Origin: Flavobacterium ranwuense
GTDB taxonomy: Bacteria > Bacteroidota > Bacteroidia > Flavobacteriales > Flavobacteriaceae
Direction of reading: 5' to 3'
Assembly: GCF_004349315.1 (NCBI RefSeq)
Contig: NZ_SMLH01000001.1
Span: 248,001 to 312,000 of the forward strand
DNA: 64,000 nt
Position numbers and translations under genes: made by a program. Of the stretch, positions 44,032 to 53,334 are shown piece by piece; within the stretch, counting starts at the first letter, position 1; each line of letters begins with the position of its first letter. The notes beneath the pieces were generated by a model, which made no database searches, had not been told where the DNA came from, and saw nothing but the letters and a program-made list of their open reading frames with translations.

Positions 44032-44361
44032 CTACTCAATCCTAACTTCCGGCTGCCAAAAATGTTTTTCGAAATCCACAATTTGGTTATCAATAACCGT
44101 TATGCCTTCGTTTTCCAATAATTGCTGCATCAGATTGGTTCCGTCAAAATGTAGTTTACCCGTGAGTAATCCTTTTCGATTCACCACACGATGCGCCGGA
44201 ACATCTTCGAGATTATGCGAAGCATTCATTGCCCAACCCACCATTCGAGCAGAACGAGCTGTTCCCAAAGCCTTTGCGATAGCGCCATAAGACGTAACTT
44301 TCCCGTAAGGAATTTGCTTGGCAATGGCGTAAACACGTTCAAAAAAGTTGTCGTTTGACAT
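44032..44361 (-). CDS. Alkyltransferase-like (ATL) protein, no active-site cysteine
   Basis: A 109-residue protein with only the DNA-binding domain of O6-alkylguanine alkyltransferases: VYAIAKQIPYGKVTSYGAIA, ARMVGWAMNA and VPAHRVVNRKGLL. The active-site PCHR motif is PAHR here, so it cannot take up alkyl groups. ATL proteins bind O6-alkylguanine and recruit nucleotide excision repair. The Arg finger position is retained. Probably a stand-alone gene, 43 bp upstream of the LysE-type exporter on the other side of a short gap. Confidence 0.92.
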   Translation of the reverse strand: MSNDNFFERVYAIAKQIPYGKVTSYGAIAKALGTARSARMVGWAMNASHNLEDVPAHRVVNRKGLLTGKLHFDGTNLMQQLLENEGITVIDNQIVDFEKHFWQPEVRIE

Positions 44362-44403
44362 ATTTGTAAATCGGATAAAACGGTATTTTTATTTTGCTTC
44401 AAA

Positions 44404-45039
44404 CTACCTCAAATAATATCGAATAATATTAATTAAAGTGATTAAAGCTATTAATCCTGTTATACTTCCTATGATCGTATTCATGTTTTTCATCATATAA
44501 TCCGTTTTGTTTTCAATTTTCTGAAAGAAAGTGATATATAAATAAAAAACTAAAAAGGAGCCTAATGCCACACCAGTCACGAAAATAAAGATATGAGGAA
44601 TATCGAAAGCAAATAATTCATAAGAAGCCAAAGTGATACTTACAAAAACATAATACGGAATGGGGAAAAAATTAAGTGCAGAAAGCAGCATCCCAAGAAA
44701 AAAACGAGTGTATGTACTCTTTTTTTTGATTTTCCCTTTCCTTGCTTTTGGCTTTTTGGCAATCAGTACGAAATAAATGGTTAATACTGAAAATATAACA
44801 AATCCCACTTCTCGCAGTAAAACGATCACATCTGGTCTGCCTTCAATGTACCTCGCAAATAATATTGCCAGTGTCGCTTGGAAAAAAATTACAATTACCG
44901 CTCCTAAAACAAACCAATAGGCACTTATCTTCCCTTCTTTCAGATTCACTTTAGCGGCTGTCATATTGATTAATCCCGGAGGCGTAATCCCTACAAAAGC
45001 AGTAATGAAACCCAAAAATAAGGAAGTAATTAAATTCAT
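44404..45039 (-). CDS. LysE-family transporter
   Basis: A 211-residue inner-membrane protein with about six spans. The N-terminal FLGFITAFVGITPPGLINMT carries the family's conserved PPG loop, and GMLLSALNFFPIPYYVFVSI is the second half. The loop between spans is Lys/Arg-rich (KKPKARKGKIKKKS). Members export amino acids or related compounds; the substrate is unknown. It is on the same strand as and about 90 bp after trmB. Confidence 0.88.
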   Translation of the reverse strand: MNLITSLFLGFITAFVGITPPGLINMTAAKVNLKEGKISAYWFVLGAVIVIFFQATLAILFARYIEGRPDVIVLLREVGFVIFSVLTIYFVLIAKKPKARKGKIKKKSTYTRFFLGMLLSALNFFPIPYYVFVSITLASYELFAFDIPHIFIFVTGVALGSFLVFYLYITFFQKIENKTDYMMKNMNTIIGSITGLIALITLINIIRYYLR

Positions 45040-45130
45040 AGTAACACTAAGTATTCAGTAATCAGCACTCAGTTTACAGTTGTCCACGACTATCATTAGA
45101 AACTGAACACTACAGCCTGAACACTGATTG

Positions 45131-45805
45131 CTATTTTATTTTGAATCGAATATACGTAATTGCTTTGTTAATTTCCAAATATTGTTTTTCATAAAAAGTT
45201 TGAAATGCAGTCACTTCCTCCGGACTTCCCTCATTTACATACACATTATGATTTGCATATAAAACTTCATGTCCTTCACCGTGCAACAACCCAAGGGTGT
45301 ACCCGTGCATGAACTCACTGTCGGTTTTTAAGTTTACAACACCGTCTTTTTTAAGGACTTTTTTATACAATTGCAAAAACTCTGAATTAGTCATTCTGTG
45401 TTTCGTGCGTTTGTATTTGATTTGTGGATCCGGAAAAGTAATCCAGATTTCGTCCACTTCATTTTCAGCAAAAATGTGGTTGATTAATTCGATTTGGGTT
45501 CTGATAAAAGCCACGTTATGCAATCCGGTTTCAACAGCCGTTTTGGCACCACGCCAGAAACGTGCTCCTTTGATATCAATTCCCACAAAATTTTTATTTG
45601 GATATCTTTCGGCAAGACCCACTGAATATTCTCCTTTTCCACAGCCTAATTCCAGCACTAATGGGTTTTCATTTTTGAAGAATTCCGAATTCCATTTGCC
45701 TTTAAGCGGAAATAAATCTCCTACTACTTCTTCTCTCGTTGGCTGAAAAACGTTATCGAATGTTTCGTTTTCCTTGAACCTTTTTAATTTATTTTTGCTT
45801 CCCAC
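45131..45805 (-). CDS. trmB: tRNA (guanine46-N7)-methyltransferase
   Basis: A 224-residue SAM-dependent enzyme when started at the GTG at 45805, which gives the typical VGSKNKLKRFKENETFDNVF opening. An upstream ATG at 45883 would add 26 unconserved residues. The SAM-binding ELGCGKGEYSVGLAERYPN, the substrate RTQIELI and the catalytic IWITFPDPQIKYKRTKHRM are all present, and SPEEVTAFQTFYEKQY is the C-terminal family block. Length is normal for Bacteroidota. Confidence 0.95.
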   Translation of the reverse strand: MGSKNKLKRFKENETFDNVFQPTREEVVGDLFPLKGKWNSEFFKNENPLVLELGCGKGEYSVGLAERYPNKNFVGIDIKGARFWRGAKTAVETGLHNVAFIRTQIELINHIFAENEVDEIWITFPDPQIKYKRTKHRMTNSEFLQLYKKVLKKDGVVNLKTDSEFMHGYTLGLLHGEGHEVLYANHNVYVNEGSPEEVTAFQTFYEKQYLEINKAITYIRFKIK

Positions 45806-46111
45806 TTTTTCAGAATATTTCGGCAAAATTAAGGAAATATATAAGACTGAACGATTTGCCGGAGAAAAAATGAAGAAAATCATTTAGAAAACCTTAGCAA
45901 TTACAAAATTATTTTTTTGCTTGAATCATTTTTATAAGAAAGTCTTTAACAAGCACTGCTGTTTTTTCATCATTCCTTTAATTTATCCGAAACAAATAAA
46001 ATCAGAAAATTAACATAACACACCCCAAATAAGCATCTTAACAGCAAACGCATTGTTAATTCACTTTATACCAAGAATATATTTCTTTACCTTTATATAA
46101 ATAATTATGCC
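45806..46111. other. Intergenic gap
   Basis: 306 bp of AT-rich sequence between divergent trmB and an L,D-transpeptidase gene. I see no gene, repeat or strong promoter box that can be placed with confidence. Confidence 0.4.
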
Positions 46112-47716
46112 ATGAGAAAATATGTTTTATCCATAGCAGTTATATTATTTGGCTTTTCGCTTGTCACTGTTTACCACAACAGAAATGAAAATCTGACGGC
46201 TAAGATGTTTGCTTTTGCCCTGTACGTCCTTCAGAAATCTACTATCGATAAATCCCTTGACAGCGTTGATGTTGTTCGTTTTTTCAAAAAATATCCCAAT
46301 TTAAAAAAATACCAGTCGGATGTTACTGCTTTGTACAAAAAACGAAACTACGACGCTATTTGGTATGATGACAAAGGACTTATTGAGTTTGCCAATTTAT
46401 TATACACCAAAGTAAATCTGCTAGAAGAGGAAGGCTTAAAGTATAACTTATCGTATAAAGATAAAATTGACGGAATTTTTAACGAGAAATCCGCAGATGA
46501 TTTATCCAATACCGATACCGAACTCATGCTGTCCTCGATGTATGTTTTTTATGCTAAAAAAGTATTTCAGGGAATTGACACGGAGAAAACCAAGGAAATG
46601 GGATGGTTTTTGCCAAGGAAGAATCTCTCTTATCAAGACCTACTAGACTCTTTATTAGTTGATCCTAAAACATTAAGCGGTAATAAAAATCTGTTATTTG
46701 GACAATATTACAAACTGCGCGATGTTTTAAAAAAATACCGTCAGATAGAGAAAAATGGCAATTGGAATCCCATAGCAATAGATTCTTTGGAAGCAGAATA
46801 CAAACCAAACGACAGTACAAAAACCATTGGTCAAATAAGACAACGTCTAGCCGTCACCGGAGATTTAAAACAGGATTCCAAAAGCAATCGGTACGATGAA
46901 GAATTAATGGCCGGCATATTGAATTATAAAAAAAGACATGGTTATAAAGCGGATTATCTCATTGCATCAAAGCACATTCAACGCATGAACATCCCAATTG
47001 AAAAATACATCAAAAGCATTATAGTAAACATGGAACGTTGCCGGTGGATTGCCCCAGAATTAGCAAAATCCGATGAACATATCATTATAAACATTCCATC
47101 TTACAAACTTTTTTATAAAAAAGATGGTATAAATATATTAGAATCGAAAGTGCTTGTGGGTAAAAACATGACCAAAACGGTTGTTCTTAGCAGCAACATA
47201 ACCAAAATAGTATTCAGTCCTTATTGGAACATTCCTAAAAGCATCATTGAAAATGAATTAAAGGACTTAATGACTTTGAACGAAGACTATATGACAACCA
47301 ATAATATAGAATGGTACAATGGGAATGCCAGACAAAAACCCGGTCCCAGAAACTCCTTGGGACTGGTTAAGTTTGTCTTCCCAAACTCTGATGATATTTA
47401 TTTACACGATACCCCGTCTAAAGATTTATTTCAATACGAGTACCGAGCCTATAGCCACGGTTGCATCAATATGAACAAGGCCAAAGAACTGGCGTTGTTG
47501 ATTTTAAAAGACGATCCGGATTGGCCAGTAGAACGTATCAATGAGGCCATGAAAGGCGAGGTCGAAACAACTTGCATATTGAAAAAGAAAATTCCGATTC
47601 ATATTGGTTATTTCACCACTTGGGTAAACGATTCGGGAGAAATTAATTTTTATAACGACATCTACATCAGGGACGAACGCTTAGCCGAACTATTATTCTC
47701 TGATGATTCCAAATAA
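46112..47716 (+). CDS. L,D-transpeptidase, membrane-anchored paralogue
   Basis: A 534-residue YcbB-type L,D-transpeptidase that forms 3-3 cross-links or attaches proteins to peptidoglycan. It starts with a hydrophobic anchor (MRKYVLSIAVILFGFSLVTV) without a lipobox. A helical region follows, then the YkuD catalytic domain with IVFSPYWNIPKSIIENEL, NSLGLVKFVFPNSDDIYLHD and the nucleophile C451 in YSHGCINMNKAKEL. A paralogue lies at 50941-52521 with the same architecture but a lipoprotein signal. Immediately after its stop there is a 38-bp fragment shared with the SnoaL gene end. Confidence 0.92.
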   Translation: MRKYVLSIAVILFGFSLVTVYHNRNENLTAKMFAFALYVLQKSTIDKSLDSVDVVRFFKKYPNLKKYQSDVTALYKKRNYDAIWYDDKGLIEFANLLYTKVNLLEEEGLKYNLSYKDKIDGIFNEKSADDLSNTDTELMLSSMYVFYAKKVFQGIDTEKTKEMGWFLPRKNLSYQDLLDSLLVDPKTLSGNKNLLFGQYYKLRDVLKKYRQIEKNGNWNPIAIDSLEAEYKPNDSTKTIGQIRQRLAVTGDLKQDSKSNRYDEELMAGILNYKKRHGYKADYLIASKHIQRMNIPIEKYIKSIIVNMERCRWIAPELAKSDEHIIINIPSYKLFYKKDGINILESKVLVGKNMTKTVVLSSNITKIVFSPYWNIPKSIIENELKDLMTLNEDYMTTNNIEWYNGNARQKPGPRNSLGLVKFVFPNSDDIYLHDTPSKDLFQYEYRAYSHGCINMNKAKELALLILKDDPDWPVERINEAMKGEVETTCILKKKIPIHIGYFTTWVNDSGEINFYNDIYIRDERLAELLFSDDSK

Positions 47717-47748
47717 ATTTATTGTTTGGACTGTAGCTTTTTTATCAT
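47711..47748 (-). pseudogene. Fragment of the SnoaL-like gene 3' end
   Basis: 38 bp match positions 50179-50216 at 37 of 38 sites, including the stop codon and last nine codons of the SnoaL-like gene, in the same orientation. Homology fades after it. The match overlaps the L,D-transpeptidase stop codon. The rest of the 329-bp gap to 48045 is AT-rich with no gene I can support. Confidence 0.55.
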
Positions 47749-48045
47749 CCTATTTTACTCCCATTCAAATACACATCATAATTCACTTTTACTTTGTACA
47801 AAGCGTCAATCACTGTGTTGTTTTAAAGTTTATCTATAAGGAAAATAAATCCAAAAAAGAGAACAATAACCTACCTCGTGTTAGGTAAAACAGTGAAAAA
47901 AATTACCTAAAAAACTATATAAATCAGTAAAACCAATGGTTTAAGTCCCTTAATTAAAATTATTTTAGTTTTAAGTGTTTAATAATCAATTTATTATAAA
48001 TACGTCGCTTTTTTTTAATTACATTTATATTCTAAAATCCAACTT

Positions 48046-50091
48046 ATGAAATCAAAACCATACCCAATTAAAACACAGCTCGTGTTGGTATCTTCCATTT
48101 TATTGTTAGGTGCTTTTAACACTTCTGAAAAACCAGACCAACTCCTTTCTGGAATTAATAAGGAAAACATGGACACATCTGCAAAACCAGGTGATAATTT
48201 TGATGCCTATGCCAACGGAACTTGGATAAAAAAAACTAAGATACCAGATGATAAAGCCTCTTATGGTGCTGGATATATGGTTTATGAAAAATCACAAGAA
48301 GACGTAAAAGCCATTATCGAAGCTTCTTCCAAAGGTAATTTTGTAGCCGGTTCCGATGAACAAAAAATTGGGGACTTTTATGAAGCCTTCATGGATACTA
48401 AAACGAGGGATCAAAAAGGAATTACACCATTACTTCCGGAATACAATAAAATTGACGCTATTACCAACTATACTGATCTGGCTGCTTATTTTGGATATGC
48501 CAATAAATCCGGAAGCAACATTCCTTTTTCCGTTTCGGTAATGGAAGATTTAAAAAACCCAACCCAATACATGCTTATTTCTTGGCAAGGTGGTTTAGGA
48601 TTACCCGATAGAGAATATTACTCCCTTGAAGATGCTAAATCTAAAGAAATACAAAAAAAATATGTAATCCATATCGAGAAGATGCTACAACTTGGCGGAA
48701 TAGCCAATGCACCTGATTTATCCAAAAAAATCATGGCATTAGAAACTGCTTTGGCTGCCCAACACATGAAAAAAGAACAAACTCGCGACATAGTAAAACT
48801 GTACAACAAATATGCTATTAAAGATTTGAACCAACTCATGCCTGATTTTAATTGGGCCTCCATGCTAAAAAATGCTGGAATCCTCAACCAACAAAATATC
48901 GTCATTGCACAAGTTGACTATATCAAATCGCTCAACACTCTCATAAGAACAACACCTTTAAACACTTGGAAAGCCTATTTGAAATGGAGTACCATTCATG
49001 GAGCGGCAAGATCATTGAACACCGCTTTAGATAATGAAAACTTTGACTTCTATAGCAAAACACTTAACGGAGTACAAGTACAACAACCGTTATGGAGAAG
49101 AGGTGTTGACAGAGTAAACAATAACCTTGGTGAAATCGTGGGAAAGGTCTATGTAAAAAAACACTTCTCTCCTGAAGCCAAAGAACAAGTGACACTTTTA
49201 GTCAAAAACCTTCTCAAAGCCTATGGGGAAAGCATAAAAAATTTGGAGTGGATGAGTCCAGAAACCCAAAAACAAGCTTTGGACAAACTCTCTAAATTCA
49301 CTCCAAAAATTGGTTATCCTGACAAATGGAGAGATTATTCTACCTTGAAAGTCGTTAAAGGTGACTTGTATGGAAACCAACAAAAAGCCACCGCTTTTGA
49401 ATACAACAGACAAATTAATAAATTAGGGAAACCTGTTGACAGAACCGAATGGGGAATGACTCCACAAACCGTAAACGCATATTATAATCCTCCACTTAAT
49501 GAAATCGTATTTCCTGCAGCAATACTACAGCCGCCTTTCTTTGATGTAAAAGTGGAAGGCGCAGCAAACTATGGCGGAATTGGCGCGGTAATTGGGCACG
49601 AAATAGGCCATGGTTTTGATGACCAAGGAAGCACCTTTGATGGTGACGGAGTACTGCGCAACTGGTGGACACCTGAAGATTTAACTGCTTTTAAACAAAA
49701 AACAGGCGCATTAATCGCACAATACAACATGTTCAAAGTATTTCCTGACCTCAATGTTAATGGGGAATTTACCCAAGGGGAAAATATAGGGGATTTAGGA
49801 GGATTATCCATTGCTCTAAAAGCCTATAAAATGAGTCTCGAAGGAAAAGAATCTCCCGTTTTAGAAGGTTTCACTGGGGAACAACGCGTGTTACTAAGCT
49901 GGGGACAATGTTGGCTGAATAAGTCTCGTGACGAAGCTTTGCGAAATCAAATCGCTACCGATCCGCATTCGCCAGCAAAATTCAGAATTAATGGTGTAGT
50001 GCGCAATATTCCTGAATTTTATACCGCTTTCAACATAAAACCTACCGATTCATTGTACCTGGCCCCAGAGAAAAGAGTCAAAATCTGGTAA
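48046..50091 (+). CDS. M13 family zinc metallopeptidase (neprilysin-like)
   Basis: A 681-residue exported peptidase with an N-terminal hydrophobic segment (TQLVLVSSILLLGAFNTSEK). The M13 signature starts near MDTSAKPGDNFDAYANGTWI, the zinc motif is HEIGH (518-522, GAVIGHEIGHGFDDQG), the third ligand lies in GENIGDLGGLSIA and VNAYYNPPLNEIVFPAAILQ is the substrate groove. No zinc-site residue is missing. It stands between the two L,D-transpeptidase genes with its own terminator. Confidence 0.95.
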   Translation: MKSKPYPIKTQLVLVSSILLLGAFNTSEKPDQLLSGINKENMDTSAKPGDNFDAYANGTWIKKTKIPDDKASYGAGYMVYEKSQEDVKAIIEASSKGNFVAGSDEQKIGDFYEAFMDTKTRDQKGITPLLPEYNKIDAITNYTDLAAYFGYANKSGSNIPFSVSVMEDLKNPTQYMLISWQGGLGLPDREYYSLEDAKSKEIQKKYVIHIEKMLQLGGIANAPDLSKKIMALETALAAQHMKKEQTRDIVKLYNKYAIKDLNQLMPDFNWASMLKNAGILNQQNIVIAQVDYIKSLNTLIRTTPLNTWKAYLKWSTIHGAARSLNTALDNENFDFYSKTLNGVQVQQPLWRRGVDRVNNNLGEIVGKVYVKKHFSPEAKEQVTLLVKNLLKAYGESIKNLEWMSPETQKQALDKLSKFTPKIGYPDKWRDYSTLKVVKGDLYGNQQKATAFEYNRQINKLGKPVDRTEWGMTPQTVNAYYNPPLNEIVFPAAILQPPFFDVKVEGAANYGGIGAVIGHEIGHGFDDQGSTFDGDGVLRNWWTPEDLTAFKQKTGALIAQYNMFKVFPDLNVNGEFTQGENIGDLGGLSIALKAYKMSLEGKESPVLEGFTGEQRVLLSWGQCWLNKSRDEALRNQIATDPHSPAKFRINGVVRNIPEFYTAFNIKPTDSLYLAPEKRVKIW

Positions 50092-50118
50092 TGATTAGAA
50101 TTTATATTTTATAAAGAA

Positions 50119-50147
50119 TCTCTGCTAAAAAAGCAGAGGTTTTTTTA
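50119..50147 (+). terminator. Terminator after the M13 peptidase gene
   Basis: TCTCTGC pairs with GCAGAGG around AAAAAA-rich loop and is followed by seven T. Confidence 0.8.
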
Positions 50148-50186
50148 TGCAAAAAAAATAATGTCTGCAGGGCAAGTTAAATAAAT

Positions 50187-50699
50187 CTATTGTTTGGACT
50201 GTAGCTTTTTTATCATTACATCTTCCATCGAAGCTTTAACTTTTATGACTTCATTCGAGTTCTCATTTGGAATCGTCATGGACAAAACGTAGTGTTTTAT
50301 TTTCCACTCCTTACCTGTTTTTACCAAAACACCTGAACCACGGCAAATCTTCATTTGAGTGTTCAACAATTCATCAAACCAAGCTGTTTTACCCGTTTTA
50401 TCAAAATAAATATGACGTTCCAATGCGGTAAAATTCCATGCTTTCCCTTTGTCGAAATGTGGTTTTGAATACGCTTGAAAAGCCGCTTTATTCCAATTCT
50501 CGGTTGCATCTGTACCAATGAAAACCGCGTCATCCGTCATCAAATTAAAATAGGCATTATAGTTAGCTTCCGCCGCCGCTTTATGCCACGTATCAAGCAC
50601 TGAATTTATTTTTTCTTTTTCTTTATTAATGTCTTGATCTGCTGAGATAAAGGATGAAAACAGTAAAATACTTAAAAAAAATAGCACTATTTTTTTCAT
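50187..50699 (-). CDS. Secreted SnoaL/DUF4440-like protein
   Basis: A 170-residue protein with a signal peptide (MKKIVLFFLSILLFSSFISA) and a SnoaL-like/NTF2 fold domain: VLDTWHKAAAEANYNAYFNL, DAVFIGTDATENWNKAAFQA, and a C-terminal VLVKTGKEWKIKHYVLSMTI. This fold hosts ketosteroid-isomerase-like enzymes or ligand binding; no catalytic set is assignable. Its 3' end (stop and last nine codons) recurs as a 38-bp fragment after the first L,D-transpeptidase gene, pointing to a past duplication. Confidence 0.85.
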   Translation of the reverse strand: MKKIVLFFLSILLFSSFISADQDINKEKEKINSVLDTWHKAAAEANYNAYFNLMTDDAVFIGTDATENWNKAAFQAYSKPHFDKGKAWNFTALERHIYFDKTGKTAWFDELLNTQMKICRGSGVLVKTGKEWKIKHYVLSMTIPNENSNEVIKVKASMEDVMIKKLQSKQ

Positions 50700-50940
50700 A
50701 ATTTTTGGATTTTTAGAAATTGATTGGACAATAAAAATTGATTTAAAAACAAAATAAAAAATTTAAATAATTAATTTACAGATATTTAACCTCTATTAAA
50801 GATTGAATTTTACTCTAAAAGTAAAGATACTGTTTTAACCTTGAAAAATACAGCCTGTTCAGAACTGGTAGCACAATACTCGATTTTGCGTATTTTTGTA
50901 ATGCCTTAAATGAATTCTTTTACGCATTAAAATTCGACCT

Positions 50941-52521
50941 ATGAGAAAGTTATGCTCCCCAATACTAATTATTGCTTTTACAATACTGTTGACGATCATT
51001 TCCTGTAAAAAGAAAAATAATCCCGATTCCGCTAAGAAGCAAACGAGTTTAAATACCATCGAAATTGCTTTTGACAGCACCCAGATTAACACTTTTTTTG
51101 AAAAGTATCCAAAACTGAAAAGCTACCAAGCTGATGTAGAAAAATTATATCGCAAGCATCAATTTCATTACATCTGGTTTGACAAAGATGGACTCAATGA
51201 ATTTGCGGGTGTATTATACAACAAAGTGAATAATTTGAGTCAGGAAGGAATTGAAACCGTGATTCCATACAAGGAAAAATTAGATGATATTTATGATAAT
51301 CCGGACGACAAGCAAAAAGCAAGTATTGAAACCGAGTTATTGAGTTCTTCACTGTATTTTTTTTACACAGAAAAAGTATATGATGGCATCAGTACTCAAA
51401 AAACCAAAGAACTGGAATGGTTTTTACCTCGAAAAAGACAATCGTATGTCAATTATTTAGATTCGTTGTTAATCAATCCTTCATTAATCAACAAAGATGA
51501 AAAAGGTGTATTGAAGCAATATTACCTGCTTAAAGATGTCTTGCAGGAATACCGAAAAATAGAAAAAAAGGGCGGATGGAAAACCATCGCTATTGACACA
51601 ACGGTCAAATGGTATAAGCCCGGAGACAGTGCTGCTACAATTGCACAAATCAGAACCCGTCTATTTATCACTGATGATATTTCCCGGGATTCCAAAAGCG
51701 CTGTGTATGATACCGAATTAGCGAAAGGAATTTTGAAATTTAAAAAGAGAAGTGGCAATACCCTAAACAAAACAATTCTGCCGGAACATATCAAGTATAT
51801 GAATGTGTCCGTTGCGGACCGTATCAAAACCATTATGGTCAACATGGAACGTTGTCGATGGATTTCGAATGATATTACCAAATCCAAAGAATTAATTGTG
51901 GTGAATATTCCCGCGTATGAATTAACCTTTTTAAGAGATGGAAAACCAGAATTACGCTCTAAAGTTGTTGTGGGAAAAGCCATGAACAAAACAGTGATTT
52001 TTAGTGCTCCCATGAAATATATCGTGTTCAGACCGTATTGGAATGTTCCAAAGAGTATTTTAAATAAAGAAATACTTCCTGAGATTGAAAAGAACCCAAA
52101 TTACTTGGCGGAACACAACATGGAATGGAAAGATGATTATGTAAGACAAAGACCCGGACCTGAAAATTCATTGGGATTAGTGAAGTTTTTATTCCCTAAT
52201 TCGAATGCGATTTATTTGCACGATACGCCATCCAAAAGTTTATTTGGTAAAGAAGACCGCGCTTTTAGCCACGGATGCATTCGAGTGGCCAAGCCAAAAG
52301 AACTTGCCGCCATGATTATGAAGAACGATAAAAAATGGAATCCTGAAAAGATAGCATCCGCCATGAACAGCGGAGAAGAATATTGGTACACGCTTAAAAA
52401 CAAAATCCCGGTGTACATTGGCTATTTCACCGCTTGGGTAGATAACGAAGGAGTAATTCATTTCTATGAAGATGTCTATAAAAGGGATGAAGTATTGGCA
52501 ACGCTACTGTTTGACAAATAA
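50941..52521 (+). CDS. L,D-transpeptidase, lipoprotein paralogue
   Basis: A 526-residue paralogue of the protein encoded at 46112-47716. The N-terminus is a lipoprotein signal (MRKLCSPILIIAFTILLTII then SCKKK), so it is lipid-anchored. The shared blocks are FFEKYPKLKSYQADVEKLYR, GILKFKKRSGN, RPYWNVPKSILNKEI, NSLGLVKFLFPNSNAIYLHD and the nucleophile C446 in FSHGCIRVAKPKEL. The Arg after HGCI matches the common HGCxR form, while the first paralogue has Asn. A strong terminator follows. Confidence 0.93.
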   Translation: MRKLCSPILIIAFTILLTIISCKKKNNPDSAKKQTSLNTIEIAFDSTQINTFFEKYPKLKSYQADVEKLYRKHQFHYIWFDKDGLNEFAGVLYNKVNNLSQEGIETVIPYKEKLDDIYDNPDDKQKASIETELLSSSLYFFYTEKVYDGISTQKTKELEWFLPRKRQSYVNYLDSLLINPSLINKDEKGVLKQYYLLKDVLQEYRKIEKKGGWKTIAIDTTVKWYKPGDSAATIAQIRTRLFITDDISRDSKSAVYDTELAKGILKFKKRSGNTLNKTILPEHIKYMNVSVADRIKTIMVNMERCRWISNDITKSKELIVVNIPAYELTFLRDGKPELRSKVVVGKAMNKTVIFSAPMKYIVFRPYWNVPKSILNKEILPEIEKNPNYLAEHNMEWKDDYVRQRPGPENSLGLVKFLFPNSNAIYLHDTPSKSLFGKEDRAFSHGCIRVAKPKELAAMIMKNDKKWNPEKIASAMNSGEEYWYTLKNKIPVYIGYFTAWVDNEGVIHFYEDVYKRDEVLATLLFDK

Positions 52522-52553
52522 AGTACAACCTCTTTTTCCGAAGAATAACAAAT

Positions 52554-52593
52554 AAAAAAAGGACACTATCTTTAAAGATAGTGTCCTTTTTTT
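52554..52593. terminator. Bidirectional terminator
   Basis: AAAAAAAGGACACTATCTT pairs perfectly with AAGATAGTGTCCTTTTTTT between convergent genes. Confidence 0.92.
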
Positions 52594-52621
52594 CAATTGA
52601 TGTTTGCCAAAAGGCAACTAT

Positions 52622-52936
52622 TTAATACGCTTTCTGTTTTTCGAAAGCAGTGTCCAACACTTTTTTTATTTTGTCCAATGCTCCGTGAAATGCTTTCTCC
52701 GTAGTATCCGCATAATTCGTAACCGCTACTGGCTGCATATTTACTGGTCGGGCTTCAATAAGACATCGTTTGTCATTGACTCCTGACTTATCACTGTTTT
52801 CGTCTCCAAGATGCACTTCTAATCGGGTCACTTTATCTTCAAAACGCGCTAAAGCGGTTCCTAATTCATCCGAAATATACGATTTTAAACGTGCGTGTCC
52901 TTCTACATTGTTGTCTGTGTTGATTTGTACTGTCAT
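52622..52936 (-). CDS. RaiA/HPF-type ribosome-associated protein
   Basis: A 104-residue protein of the sigma-54 modulation / S30AE family (VTRLEVHLGDENSDKSGVND, CLIEARPVNMQPVAVTNYAD, AFHGALDKIKKVLDT). These proteins bind the ribosomal A/P sites and stall or dimerise ribosomes in stationary phase. The length is the short single-domain form. An N-terminal deviation from standard (NTDNNVEGHARLKSYIS) is minor. Stand-alone gene. Confidence 0.88.
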   Translation of the reverse strand: MTVQINTDNNVEGHARLKSYISDELGTALARFEDKVTRLEVHLGDENSDKSGVNDKRCLIEARPVNMQPVAVTNYADTTEKAFHGALDKIKKVLDTAFEKQKAY

Positions 52937-53205
52937 GTTTTTATTAATTTAATGTTGTCTTTCAAATTTACCGATTGTAGTACAAAAAATCGAATCAATT
53001 AATAAAACATTGTGAAAATAAAGGAGAACAGAAGCGGATTTGAAGGAGAAGCTAACTAAATATTGACTAGGAAAGATGTCTTCTTTCAAAACTTTGAATT
53101 AATTGTAGAAATTAAAACCGTATAAATTAAACGCTACCCTCAAGAAGTTTAAACATTGTAAACGGATTTTATTACGAGTTTATGGTTTTGTCGGGCAAAC
53201 ACAAT
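52937..53205. other. Intergenic gap
   Basis: About 270 bp between the RaiA gene and the tRNA-Leu terminator. I see nothing that can be supported as a gene or repeat. Confidence 0.4.
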
Positions 53206-53251
53206 AAAAAAAGCCTGTAATACTTGACAAACAAGCAATTACAGACTTTTT
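53206..53251 (-). terminator. Terminator of tRNA-Leu
   Basis: On the minus strand AAAAAGTCTGTAA pairs with TTACAGGCTTTTT around an 18-nt loop, followed by T residues. Confidence 0.75.
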
Positions 53252-53254
53252 AAG

Positions 53255-53334
53255 TACCCGGAGCCGGAGTCGAACCGGCACGGTTTCCCACAGGTGTTTG
53301 AGACCAGCGCGTCTACCAATTCCGCCATCCGGGC
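53255..53334 (-). tRNA. tRNA-Leu (anticodon CAA)
   Basis: On the minus strand the acceptor GCCCGGA pairs with TCCGGGT (one G-T pair), followed by discriminator A. D-loop region GGCGGAATTGGTAGACGCGC, anticodon loop CTCAAAC with anticodon CAA, a variable arm and T-arm CCGGTTCGACTCCGG are present. One T-T mismatch is seen in the anticodon stem (CTGGT/ACCTG). CCA is not encoded. Confidence 0.95.

Noticed and set aside
45297..45746. 149-codon frame antisense to trmB
   Set aside because: It is a shadow of a well-conserved gene on the other strand.
47703..47888. 61-codon frame after the first L,D-transpeptidase
   Set aside because: It overlaps the transpeptidase 3' end and includes the antisense of the SnoaL gene fragment; composition is that of random AT-rich DNA.
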